Shown piece after piece: positions 1 to 8,115 of a stretch of DNA of 64,000 bases. Each line of letters starts with the position of its first letter. The first letter of the stretch is position 1. Both the position numbers and the translations under genes were made by a program. The notes beneath the pieces were generated by a model, which saw only the letters and a program-made list of their open reading frames with translations, was not told where the DNA came from and did no database searches. Source of the DNA: Alcaligenaceae bacterium (lineage in GTDB: Bacteria > Pseudomonadota > Gammaproteobacteria > Burkholderiales > Burkholderiaceae_B); assembly GCA_030538235.1 (NCBI GenBank), contig JAUNUJ010000001.1, positions 273,849 to 337,848 on the forward strand, read 5' to 3'.

Positions 1-487
1 CGCGGGTGTCACGACGACTGTCATCGCGTCTTTCATACCTATCGCGACGCTCACCACTCTCAGGTCTTGGACCACGGCCTTCACCGCCACGAGCATCGAA
101 TCTATCACGACGTTCACTGCTATCAGGACGGTCATTATCGCGGTTGCGAGGATTCCAAGCTTCCGAAGGAACATTCGGTCTGCTACGCTGTGGTCTGGTG
201 GCATCCTTTTCGGCAGCTTGTTTTGCTAAACGTTGCTCCGTCATCCCTGTTTTAGAAAGTCGATAGGAGAGATTTTTATCCTCTTTTAACTTATCTAGAC
301 TAACACCGGTGCGCGCCAAGGTGCGTGCAGAAATCTTGCCTTGACCGTGTTCATAAGCTGATTGCTCAAGACGGCGAGCACGCGGGCCTGTGCGTTGGCG
401 AGCGGCTTTACGTGCCGCTGTGCCGCTTTTTTTTGCGTCAGGATTGATTTTTAAAGTGGCTCTTTTGGAAGAATCTTGTTCAGACAT
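1..487 (-). CDS. Basic low-complexity protein, N-terminal part (truncated by window edge)
   Basis: The minus-strand reading frame opens with ATG at 487 (MSEQDSSKRATLKINPDAKK) and runs open to base 1, so only about 162 N-terminal residues are visible. The first 90 residues are Lys/Arg/Ala rich. The rest is a disordered tract full of Arg, Asp and Gly with repeated ERRDRF / ERRDRY units. It starts 17 bp beyond the hemJ stop and is probably the last visible member of the leuS-lptE-holA-proA-hemJ run. Such Arg-rich tails are common on betaproteobacterial RNA-modifying enzymes (SpoU/TrmH methyltransferases, RluB-type pseudouridine synthases) and RNA helicases, but the catalytic part lies outside the window, so no function is assigned. 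Two plus-strand open frames here are antisense shadows of the repetitive Arg codons. Confidence 0.7.
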   Translation of the reverse strand, partial: MSEQDSSKRATLKINPDAKKSGTAARKAARQRTGPRARRLEQSAYEHGQGKISARTLARTGVSLDKLKEDKNLSYRLSKTGMTEQRLAKQAAEKDATRPQRSRPNVPSEAWNPRNRDNDRPDSSERRDRFDARGGEGRGPRPESGERRDRYERRDDSRRDTR

Positions 488-504
488 AATTTTCTTATCT
501 TAAA

Positions 505-924
505 TTAGATAGGTTTGAAAATAACTAAATAAACAATAATAAGCATCAAGAGCACCGGGATTTCATTGTACCAACGGTAAAAAACATGCTCCCTAGTATT
601 GTTTTCATTTTCAAAGCGTTTGTAGATCACATAGCAAGAAAAGTGGTAGACAAAGACAAAAAACACAAAGAGTAATTTGATATGTAACCAGCCATGATTC
701 AAGCCGATGATAGTAATAAGCAGGGTCCCGAAAATCAGGTTAGCGACAGCAATAATGGTCATAAAACGCAATAGTCGTTTAGCCATACCGAGAAGCAGGG
801 CGTAGCTTTCAGAGCCGCGCTCTTGACGAGCTAGGTTCACATAAATACGCGGCAAATAAAATAAACCGGCAAACCAAGACGAAAATAAAACGATATGCAA
901 AACCTTGTACCACAGATAACTCAT
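505..924 (-). CDS. hemJ: Protoporphyrinogen IX oxidase, HemJ/CopD-like family
   Basis: A 139-residue integral membrane protein with four hydrophobic segments. It matches HemJ (UPF0093), the oxygen-independent enzyme that oxidises protoporphyrinogen IX to protoporphyrin IX late in heme synthesis. Family marks are visible: W-x-K-x-x-H with His10, the WFAGLFYLPR motif (residues 17-26, Arg26), WLHIKL with Lys83, and the C-terminal RWYNEIPVLL block followed by a final helix ending FKP. Length is typical (about 140-150). It lies 37 bp downstream of proA in the same direction, an arrangement I associate with Burkholderiales. Such genes are often labelled CopD family; the YLPR and NEIPV motifs favour HemJ. 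Confidence 0.85.
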   Translation of the reverse strand: MSYLWYKVLHIVLFSSWFAGLFYLPRIYVNLARQERGSESYALLLGMAKRLLRFMTIIAVANLIFGTLLITIIGLNHGWLHIKLLFVFFVFVYHFSCYVIYKRFENENNTREHVFYRWYNEIPVLLMLIIVYLVIFKPI

Positions 925-961
925 TAGTCGATCCTTTTTATGCTGTGCGTTAATTTAGAGA

Positions 962-2278
962 TTAGCCGCGCTTCTGACCGTAGCCATTTAGCACCCATTT
1001 GTAGGTGGTAAGCCCCTCAAGACCGACCGGACCGCGGGCATGAAGACGGTTGGTAGAAATGCCGATTTCTGCTCCCAGACCATATTCAAAACCATCGGCA
1101 AAAACAGTCGGTAGATTCACGTAAACTGAGCTGGAGTCCACCCCTAGTTGGAATTGTTCAGCGCGTTCGATATTATCGCTAATAATCGATTCGGTGTGAC
1201 CTGAACTGTACTGAGTAATATGTTCAATCGCCTGATCGATTGAATCGACCACGCGAATGGCAATAATTGGACCGAGGAACTCAGTCTCCCAATCCTCTTC
1301 GCTAGCGTCTTTAATCGCTGCCTGCTCATTGGACTGAAGCCCTGCCGCTTCAAGAATGGCCTTGGTTTTAGGACAAACGCGCATTTCGTCACCATGTGCT
1401 TGGAAGCGTCTGCCAATCTCCGGTAGAACCTTGTCGGCAATGCTCTGATCCACCAACAGCGTCTCTAGTGCACCACAAATTCCATAGCGATGTGTTTTGG
1501 CATGAAAGGCCATATCTATCGCCATGTCTTGATTAGCAAATTCATCTAGGTACATATGACAGTTACCGTCGAGGTGCATAATCATGGGTACGCGAGCCTC
1601 TTCTGCAAGACGAGTGAGCAGTGATTTACCACCACGAGGGATAATCACATCGACGAATTCAGTCAGACGGATTAACTCACCAACCGCAGCACGGTCTGTG
1701 GTTTCAATCACTTGTACCGCATACTCAGGCAGGTCATTACTTAGGAGACTTTCTGAAATTAACTTGGCAAAAGCTTGGTTTGAATAAAAAGCTTCACTGC
1801 CACCGCGTAAAATACAGGCATTGCCAGATTTAAGGCAGAGTGCTGCAGCATCAACCGTGACATTAGGACGTGATTCATAAATAATTCCGATCACACCGAT
1901 AGGTACACGCATCTGCGCTATTTTCATGCCATTCGGACGAACCGTTGTCGCGGATAGTGAACCGACCGGATTCGGCATGGCGGCAATTTGACGTAAACCG
2001 CTTTGCATAATATCCAGGTATTTGTCGCTTAGGGTCAAGCGATCCAATAAAGGCGCATCAAGATTATTTTCTTTGGCTTTTGCCAAGTCTTTGGCATTTT
2101 CATTCAATAAAAACTCTTTATTACTATGAATTAAATCGGCCAAAGTTAACAAAGCTGCCGATTTTTGTTGATCGTTGATGCGCATTAGGCGACGCGATGC
2201 TTGGCGTGCTTGTGAGCCTAATTGACGCAAATAATCCTGTACGGACAAGTTGGATGAAAGAGTAGACTGTGTGTTCAT
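962..2278 (-). CDS. proA: Gamma-glutamyl phosphate reductase
   Basis: ProA reduces L-glutamyl-5-phosphate to glutamate-5-semialdehyde with NADPH, the second step of proline synthesis in the cytoplasm. The 438-residue protein has the aldehyde-dehydrogenase-superfamily layout: NAD(P)-binding region with [13 protein letters not shown] (128-140), the IPRGGKSL phosphate loop (213-220), [12 protein letters not shown] (about 234-245) and the catalytic cysteine in [12 protein letters not shown] (Cys268). It is about 20 residues longer than E. coli ProA, the excess being an N-terminal Ser/Gln-rich extension. It follows holA by 52 bp. proB is not in the window. Confidence 0.95.
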   Translation of the reverse strand: MNTQSTLSSNLSVQDYLRQLGSQARQASRRLMRINDQQKSAALLTLADLIHSNKEFLLNENAKDLAKAKENNLDAPLLDRLTLSDKYLDIMQSGLRQIAAMPNPVGSLSATTVRPNGMKIAQMRVPIGVIGIIYESRPNVTVDAAALCLKSGNACILRGGSEAFYSNQAFAKLISESLLSNDLPEYAVQVIETTDRAAVGELIRLTEFVDVIIPRGGKSLLTRLAEEARVPMIMHLDGNCHMYLDEFANQDMAIDMAFHAKTHRYGICGALETLLVDQSIADKVLPEIGRRFQAHGDEMRVCPKTKAILEAAGLQSNEQAAIKDASEEDWETEFLGPIIAIRVVDSIDQAIEHITQYSSGHTESIISDNIERAEQFQLGVDSSSVYVNLPTVFADGFEYGLGAEIGISTNRLHARGPVGLEGLTTYKWVLNGYGQKRG

Positions 2279-2330
2279 GACGATATTAAATAGTAAAAAT
2301 TTAAATAATTAAGTTTTAAAGGGCTTAAAG

Positions 2331-3365
2331 TCACAGCGCTTGGGGGTTAACTACTTTTAGACTTAGACGTAATAATTCTTGCCAAGGGTCATTTAGACGA
2401 CCATCGACCGGGATGCCCTTTAGGATACGATCCACCTCATGCGCATGTTGAATAAGACCCATAAGTTGCACTAGGTTGAGGCGTTCGAGGGCTTTTAAAA
2501 TAAGCTCCGATTTCGGCGCTCGTATATACATGGAGCGCATTTGTGCCGAGAGGTTTAGTCCCTTATGACGCGCCACAGCCAAATTGTATAGATGACGTAT
2601 ATCAATCATCATAAAACCGAGAATGGGGGGTAGTGCCTCGCCCTCGGCTTCTAGGCCTTCAAGAATTCTGCGCGTGCGTTTGGCATCGCCTTCGAGCATT
2701 GCCGTGCTTAGTGACATCACATCGTAGCGTGCAACATCTTGAATAGATTGTTGGATGGCATTGAAGCTGATTTCCCCTTCGGGGTACATTAGTCCTAATT
2801 TTAGAATCTCTTGATGCGCGGCGAATAAATTACCCTCGACTTGGTCAACTATCCAACTCAACGTCTCGCCGTCAACAGTTTGTTTTTGAGCCTTTAATCG
2901 CTGTTTAATCCAAGCTGGTAATTGTTCGCGTTGGATAATTGCTAATTCGTGCACCTGCGAGATGGCTGATAGTTTTTGCCACCATTTGGCCTTTGCAGTT
3001 TGGAAATCCAGCTTTGGGAGGCTAATAATAACAACCGTATCGACCAATAATCCTTGTTCGGCTTGCTCCGCTAAGCGGAGCAAGGCATCACCGCCTTTAC
3101 GTCCCGGTTTGCCGGTCGGAATAACTAATTCCAGTATTTTGCGCTCAGCAAATAAAGACATGCTTTGCGTGAATTCCTCAATTACGCCCCAATCATCCGT
3201 GGCACTTAAACTAAGCGAACTGCGCTCGGTGTAATCATGCTGTTGAGCCCATTGTCTCAGCTTATCCACTGCTTCAATTCTCAATAAGAGCTCGTCACCG
3301 ACTACGCAATAGAGTGGTGCAGGTTCTTGCTCGAAGCGAATGGTCGTGAGATTAAACTTGGCCAT
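2331..3365 (-). CDS. holA: DNA polymerase III delta subunit
   Basis: The delta subunit is part of the clamp loader and opens the beta sliding clamp. The 344-residue length is typical. The N terminus (RFEQEPAPLYCVVGDELLL) and central FAERKILEL / KPGRKGGDALL blocks match HolA; like other delta subunits it lacks a Walker A motif. Its ATG shares one base with the lptE stop (TAATG at 3363-3367), showing translational coupling. The order leuS-lptE-holA is conserved through beta- and gammaproteobacteria; proA rather than nadD following is the betaproteobacterial version. Confidence 0.93.
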   Translation of the reverse strand: MAKFNLTTIRFEQEPAPLYCVVGDELLLRIEAVDKLRQWAQQHDYTERSSLSLSATDDWGVIEEFTQSMSLFAERKILELVIPTGKPGRKGGDALLRLAEQAEQGLLVDTVVIISLPKLDFQTAKAKWWQKLSAISQVHELAIIQREQLPAWIKQRLKAQKQTVDGETLSWIVDQVEGNLFAAHQEILKLGLMYPEGEISFNAIQQSIQDVARYDVMSLSTAMLEGDAKRTRRILEGLEAEGEALPPILGFMMIDIRHLYNLAVARHKGLNLSAQMRSMYIRAPKSELILKALERLNLVQLMGLIQHAHEVDRILKGIPVDGRLNDPWQELLRLSLKVVNPQAL

Positions 3366-3937
3366 TAATTTCCGTGTAGTTGCTGATAGCGATGAATTAC
3401 CTCATCTGCGGTAATGCGCTGCAAAATAGAGGCGGCGATATTACGCTCCATATCGGCATAAAGTTGTTGCATTTCCGCGGCTTTGGCTGAGGCTTCGTTT
3501 TCATCATAAGGCAATAAACGCAAATTCGAAAGGGTAGTTGGTTCCAATAAGGTGTTGCCTGCGTTATCGACTAGGGTAAAGCTGATATAGAGACCTAATT
3601 CGTATTCCTCTACCTTGCCGTCGACGTTTAAAGACATTTCTTTGCGGGTGCGACGATTGTTCAATTGTAGCAGGCGTACTTCCGCCTCTTGTGCCGTATC
3701 AACGATTCGAGTATGTGGCGAGTTGGCTCTGATACCTCGAATAATCTGTGCCCCGAAGGAGCTTTGGCTACTGATGTTAGTGTATAAGCTATCAAATGGC
3801 AGGGATGAGGCACCGCGTAACTTAAAGCCGCAGGCTGTCAGACTGGCAATTAGAAGCATGAGCACTAAAAACCAAGCATACTGTTGCAGCTTTAGGCGCG
3901 GCAACAAAGAGTCAGAAGTTAACACCTTATTAGTCAT
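3365..3937 (-). CDS. lptE: LPS assembly lipoprotein LptE
   Basis: LptE is the outer-membrane lipoprotein that plugs the LptD barrel and helps insert lipopolysaccharide. The 190-residue protein has a late signal peptide (hydrophobic residues about 21-32) ending in the lipobox LTAC with Cys36, followed by GFKLRG, the sequence expected right after the lipidated cysteine in LptE. The rest shows the RNA-free alpha/beta layout and ends with an IAASILQRI helix common to the family. It starts 5 bp downstream of leuS and overlaps holA by one base. Confidence 0.9.
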   Translation of the reverse strand: MTNKVLTSDSLLPRLKLQQYAWFLVLMLLIASLTACGFKLRGASSLPFDSLYTNISSQSSFGAQIIRGIRANSPHTRIVDTAQEAEVRLLQLNNRRTRKEMSLNVDGKVEEYELGLYISFTLVDNAGNTLLEPTTLSNLRLLPYDENEASAKAAEMQQLYADMERNIAASILQRITADEVIHRYQQLHGN

Positions 3938-3942
3938 GATTT

Positions 3943-6606
3943 TTATCCAACCACATTAACCAGACGACCTGGAACCACAATTACTCGCTTAATCGGACGA
4001 CCCTCTAGGAAGCGCTCAACCGCTGAGTGTTCACGTGCAGAGGCTTCAATATACTCTTTAGTGGCGTCATTTGGAATCATAATCGAACCGCGTAACTTAC
4101 CATTGATTTGCAGCATTAATTCGACTTCATCAGCCACTAACGCAGCCTCATCGACCGTTGGCCAAGCCGCATCTAGTAAATCGCCATAGGCTTCGTCCAG
4201 ACCGAGTTGACGCCAGATATGCCAAGTAATATGCGGTACCACCGGGTAAAGCATACGCAACATAATAGAAACTGATTCACGGATCACGTGATGCTTCAGT
4301 TCGCCCTCGGGTAGTTTGGCCGCCTCAAGCACATTTAATAGCTTCATATTGGCCGACACAACCGTATTGTATTGAATACGGCTATAGTCGTAATCCGCTT
4401 GTTTCAAGAGTGCGTGAGTTTCAAGACGTAAGTCTCTGATGGCCTTGTCCAGATTGTCCTCGGCAGACCAGTCGAAATTATCTTGACCTTGACGAATATC
4501 TGCTTGATGCTTAAAGCAATAATTCCACAGACGACGCAAGAAGCGATTCGAGCCGTCGACACCACTGCCGGACCATTCGAGTGTTTGCTCCGGCGGACTG
4601 GTAAACATCACAAATAAACGCGCCGTATCGGCACCCATGTTGTCGATTAGCTGTTGAGGATCGATACCGTTGTTTTTGGATTTGGACATGGTACCAATAC
4701 CTTCGTACTGGATTTCGGAGCCGTCACTCTTAAGCTTGGCACCAATGATATTGCCTTTGGCATCGGTGATATTTTCCACTTCGCTTGGGGCGAAATACTC
4801 CAGACCGCCAAGGGCATTGCGACGTGAATAGATGTGATTCAGCACCATACCCTGACACAGCAGTTTCACAAAGGGCTCATTGTAATTTAAGAGTCCCATA
4901 TCACGCATGGCTTTGGTCCAGAAGCGAGCATAGAGCAAGTGCATAACGGCATGTTCAATACCGCCAATGTACTGATCCATCGGCATCCAGTAGTTATTGC
5001 GCTCATCGACCATAGCGTCGTTATTGTTGGCAGAAGCGTAGCGCATAAAGTACCAAGAAGAATCCACAAAGGTATCCATGGTATCAGTCTCACGACGCGC
5101 ATCGGCGCCGCAAGAAGGGCACGTGACATGGAGGAATTCTTCACATTTGTTTAGTGGATTGCCACTACCGTCTGGAATCAAATGCTCAGGCAAAACCACC
5201 GGCAGATCCTTTTCGGGAACCGGCACCGGACCACAACTTGGGCAGTGAATAATCGGAATGGGTGTACCCCAGTAACGTTGACGGGAAATACCCCAGTCGC
5301 GAATACGCCAGGTAACTTTTTTCTCACCCAGTTGCTTCTGAACCATAAAATCAGCAATTTGCTCGATCGCTTCGGCAATGCTGAGACCATCATAGTCGCC
5401 GGAATTGATGAGCTGACCGCCTTCTTTGTCGGTGTACCAGTCTTGCCATTCGGTGTTTGAATACTCGCAGCCATCAATATCAATGACCTGGATAATCGGC
5501 AACTCGTACTTGAGAGCAAAGGCAAAGTCACGTTCGTCATGACCAGGTACTGCCATCACCGCACCATCACCATAACTCATTAAGACATAGTTACCGACCC
5601 AGACATCAATCTCTGCGCCGGTAATCGGATGAGTAACTGTCAGACCGGTAGGAATACCTTCTTTTTCTTTGGTGGCCAGATCTGCTTCGCTGGTACCGCC
5701 TTTGATTGCTTCTTGGATAAAGGCAGCTACTTTGTCATCGCGACGTGCGGCTTCGGTAGCAATCGGGTGTTCCGGTGCAACGGCACAGAAGGTCACACCC
5801 ATAATGGTATCGGCACGGGTGGTAAAGACGTACATACGACCATCTTGTATCAGCTGATTATCCGCATCACGAATATCATGGGTAAAGGCAAAGCGTACGC
5901 CCTCGCTGCGACCAATCCAGTTTTCCTGCATTAAACGCACTCGTTCAGGCCAACCCTCTAAGTGATTTTTGGTGTAATCCAGTAATTCCTCAGCGTAATC
6001 GGTAATTCTCAAGTAGTAACCGGGAATCTCACGCTTTTCTACCAAAGCACCGGAGCGCCAACCGCGACCGTCAATAACTTGTTCATTGGCCAATACGGTC
6101 TGATCAACCGGGTCCCAATTAACAACCTGGGTTTTGCGGTAGGCAATGCCTTTATCTAACATTTTTAGAAATAACCACTGGTTCCAGCGATAATAGTCGG
6201 GATCGCAAGCACACATTTCGCGTGACCAATCGATGGCCAACCCCATGGCTTGCATTTGCTTTTTCATATAAGCAATGTTGTCGTAAGTCCATTTTGCCGG
6301 AGGTACATTGGAATTGATTGCGGCGTTTTCTGCCGGCATTCCAAAGGCATCCCAACCCATTGGCATCAAGACGTTATAACCGCGCATTCTGAGTTGGCGC
6401 GCCATCACGTCATTGATCGTGTAGTTTCTCACATGACCCATATGTAATTTACCGCTAGGGTAGGGCAGCATGGAGCAGGCGTAGTATTTTGGTTTTTCCT
6501 CGCCGGCGGCGTTTTTGGCGCCTTCTACAACACGATATACATCTTGTTCTTGCCAAATGTTATGTGCTTCTTTTTCAACAGCAGAAGCATGGTATTGTTC
6601 TTGCAT
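3943..6606 (-). CDS. leuS: Leucyl-tRNA synthetase
   Basis: A class I aminoacyl-tRNA synthetase that charges tRNA-Leu. The 887-residue protein carries the HIGH-type motif HMGH at 55-58 within [15 protein letters not shown], a complete editing domain ([27 protein letters not shown]), the zinc-like CPSCG pairs and the KMSKS-type loop as [14 protein letters not shown]. The first Lys of KMSKS is Thr here, which I recall being the usual form in Betaproteobacteria. It is the first gene of the minus-strand run leuS-lptE-holA-proA-hemJ, whose promoter should lie in the AT-rich 6607-6700 stretch. Confidence 0.97.
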   Translation of the reverse strand: MQEQYHASAVEKEAHNIWQEQDVYRVVEGAKNAAGEEKPKYYACSMLPYPSGKLHMGHVRNYTINDVMARQLRMRGYNVLMPMGWDAFGMPAENAAINSNVPPAKWTYDNIAYMKKQMQAMGLAIDWSREMCACDPDYYRWNQWLFLKMLDKGIAYRKTQVVNWDPVDQTVLANEQVIDGRGWRSGALVEKREIPGYYLRITDYAEELLDYTKNHLEGWPERVRLMQENWIGRSEGVRFAFTHDIRDADNQLIQDGRMYVFTTRADTIMGVTFCAVAPEHPIATEAARRDDKVAAFIQEAIKGGTSEADLATKEKEGIPTGLTVTHPITGAEIDVWVGNYVLMSYGDGAVMAVPGHDERDFAFALKYELPIIQVIDIDGCEYSNTEWQDWYTDKEGGQLINSGDYDGLSIAEAIEQIADFMVQKQLGEKKVTWRIRDWGISRQRYWGTPIPIIHCPSCGPVPVPEKDLPVVLPEHLIPDGSGNPLNKCEEFLHVTCPSCGADARRETDTMDTFVDSSWYFMRYASANNNDAMVDERNNYWMPMDQYIGGIEHAVMHLLYARFWTKAMRDMGLLNYNEPFVKLLCQGMVLNHIYSRRNALGGLEYFAPSEVENITDAKGNIIGAKLKSDGSEIQYEGIGTMSKSKNNGIDPQQLIDNMGADTARLFVMFTSPPEQTLEWSGSGVDGSNRFLRRLWNYCFKHQADIRQGQDNFDWSAEDNLDKAIRDLRLETHALLKQADYDYSRIQYNTVVSANMKLLNVLEAAKLPEGELKHHVIRESVSIMLRMLYPVVPHITWHIWRQLGLDEAYGDLLDAAWPTVDEAALVADEVELMLQINGKLRGSIMIPNDATKEYIEASAREHSAVERFLEGRPIKRVIVVPGRLVNVVG

Positions 6607-6801
6607 AGATAGACTTCTAAAGATAATAGTGATAAAAATTAGAGTTTCTTAGAATAAAAAAGCGATTATGATTTATAGTTGCTTTGCTATAGTTGCTTTT
6701 CTAAAGCGCTTTTTAATCTTAATAATAAACACTCCATTATAACCCTGATTGCCCTTAAATCGAGTCTTAAGCAGGGGCTAGTACAATCATTGTAGCAAGC
6801 T

Positions 6802-7233
6802 ATGAATACCCATCGTACCCATAAAATTTATTTGTTTTCTATGTTTGCCCTTGCTGCTGCGACGCTTAGTGCATGCAAAACCACGCCGATGTACACCGAA
6901 GGCGATGTGCATTTTGAAGCAACGTGTGTGCAGGGCGATAGTAGGATCTGTGAACAGGGCTTACGTGATGCTTGTGCAGAATATGATGGCGAGGTCGTAG
7001 AGCTTAAGGTGCGTCGCGAGCGATATATTAGTGAAGAACTAAAAGCGGAGTTACGAGCTAAGGGGGTAAATGCCCAATCGGTTCATTTGATTTGTCGCCC
7101 TCCGCCAAAAGCCCAGGATGAAATCGCGCGCCAAGGTAGTAATCATCCCGATAATTCAGCCGCTGCACAAAGAGATAATCTCAGTCAACCGATAAATTTG
7201 GATCCAAATGCTGAGCCTAAGCCAGAAGGCTAA
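6802..7233 (+). CDS. Small secreted lipoprotein of unknown function
   Basis: The 143-residue product has a signal peptide (residues 1-24) with lipobox LSAC and lipidation at Cys25. The mature part has a compact region with four cysteines (TCVQGDSRICEQGLRDAC and LICRPPP) that could form two disulfides, then a disordered Asn/Gln/Pro-rich C terminus. I do not recognise the family. It stands alone, divergent from leuS and convergent with the LOG-family gene. Upstream (6674-6699) the 12-mer TATAGTTGCTTT occurs twice with a 14-bp period, possibly part of its promoter region. Confidence 0.75.
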   Translation: MNTHRTHKIYLFSMFALAAATLSACKTTPMYTEGDVHFEATCVQGDSRICEQGLRDACAEYDGEVVELKVRRERYISEELKAELRAKGVNAQSVHLICRPPPKAQDEIARQGSNHPDNSAAAQRDNLSQPINLDPNAEPKPEG

Positions 7234-7347
7234 GCCTCACAACAAGCAGCGCATAAGCTCATGACACCCCTAAGCGCTTTACAAATAACCGCAAAGCGTT
7301 TGAATAGGACGATTGAGTCTCTTTCGTAGCCTAAAACAATGCGTAAT

Positions 7348-8115
7348 TTATCTTAAGCCAAAGCAATCTGCGCTTAGGCAATACTCATCGTATTTTTCCT
7401 TGATGTAATTGACAATTTTCTGTGGCTCATCCTCAATAATAAAGAGATCTAAATCGGAGGCGGAAATATAACCACAGCCCAATAGCTGCTCCTTGATCCA
7501 GTTAACTAAACCACCCCAGAACTCGCTACCGACAAAAACGATAGGTGCACGGTGAGCTTTACCGGTTTGAATCAACGTGAGGGTTTCAAAAACCTCATCC
7601 ATGGTGCCAAAACCGCCCGGCATCATGATATAAGCTGAGCTACTCATAAAAAAGGTGGTTTTGCGTGAGACGAAGTATTTGAAATAGAGACTTTCTGATT
7701 GGTAGGCATTGTCGTGCTGTTCATGCGGTAATTTGATATTTAAACCCACACTATGACCACCGGCTTCAAAACTGCCTTTATTGGCGGCTTCCATCACGCC
7801 GGGGCCGCCACCCGAAATAATACTGAAACCGGCCTGAGCGAGTAATTTACTGATTTCTATTGTTTTGTTATAGTAAAAAGAGTCTCGGGGGGTACGGGCG
7901 CTCCCAAAGATACTAACCGCCTTATTTAGGTGGATTAAGTGTTGCGCAGCGGTGGCAAGCTCCTGAGAGATTTCAGAAACCTGACCCTTGATGGTGTCAG
8001 CCTTTGATGCTTCTACTTGCTTCATTTCTTGACGACTGATGAATTTAGCGTTTTCAGTATTCTCTTCTACTGTAAGATCTGAATTTACAGTTAATTTTTC
8101 TTTACTGGTGGACAT
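7348..8115 (-). CDS. LOG-family nucleotide phosphoribohydrolase (TIGR00730)
   Basis: LOG proteins release free base from nucleoside 5-monophosphates (cytokinin riboside phosphate or AMP/CMP-type substrates). The two signature motifs are present: SGGGPGVMEA at 101-110 and PGGFGTMDE at 166-174, with the Arg151-Lys152 pair between them. At 255 residues it is longer than plant-type LOGs because of about 60 polar N-terminal residues before the Rossmann core (AVSIFGSARTP). The start codon shown (8115) overlaps the divergent polA start in the tetramer CATG; an internal ATG at codon 31 (8025) is the obvious alternative and would leave room for promoters. Substrate is not deducible from sequence. Confidence 0.88.
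   Translation of the reverse strand: MSTSKEKLTVNSDLTVEENTENAKFISRQEMKQVEASKADTIKGQVSEISQELATAAQHLIHLNKAVSIFGSARTPRDSFYYNKTIEISKLLAQAGFSIISGGGPGVMEAANKGSFEAGGHSVGLNIKLPHEQHDNAYQSESLYFKYFVSRKTTFFMSSSAYIMMPGGFGTMDEVFETLTLIQTGKAHRAPIVFVGSEFWGGLVNWIKEQLLGCGYISASDLDLFIIEDEPQKIVNYIKEKYDEYCLSADCFGLR

Noticed and set aside
6-266. Plus-strand open frames at the left edge
   Set aside because: They are antisense to the Arg/Asp-rich coding repeats of the truncated minus-strand gene and have low-complexity Ser/Arg composition and no Shine-Dalgarno.
4672-4700. KMSKS motif of LeuS reads TMSKS
   Set aside because: I recall this substitution as usual in betaproteobacterial LeuRS, and the rest of the enzyme is intact, so it is not treated as unusual.
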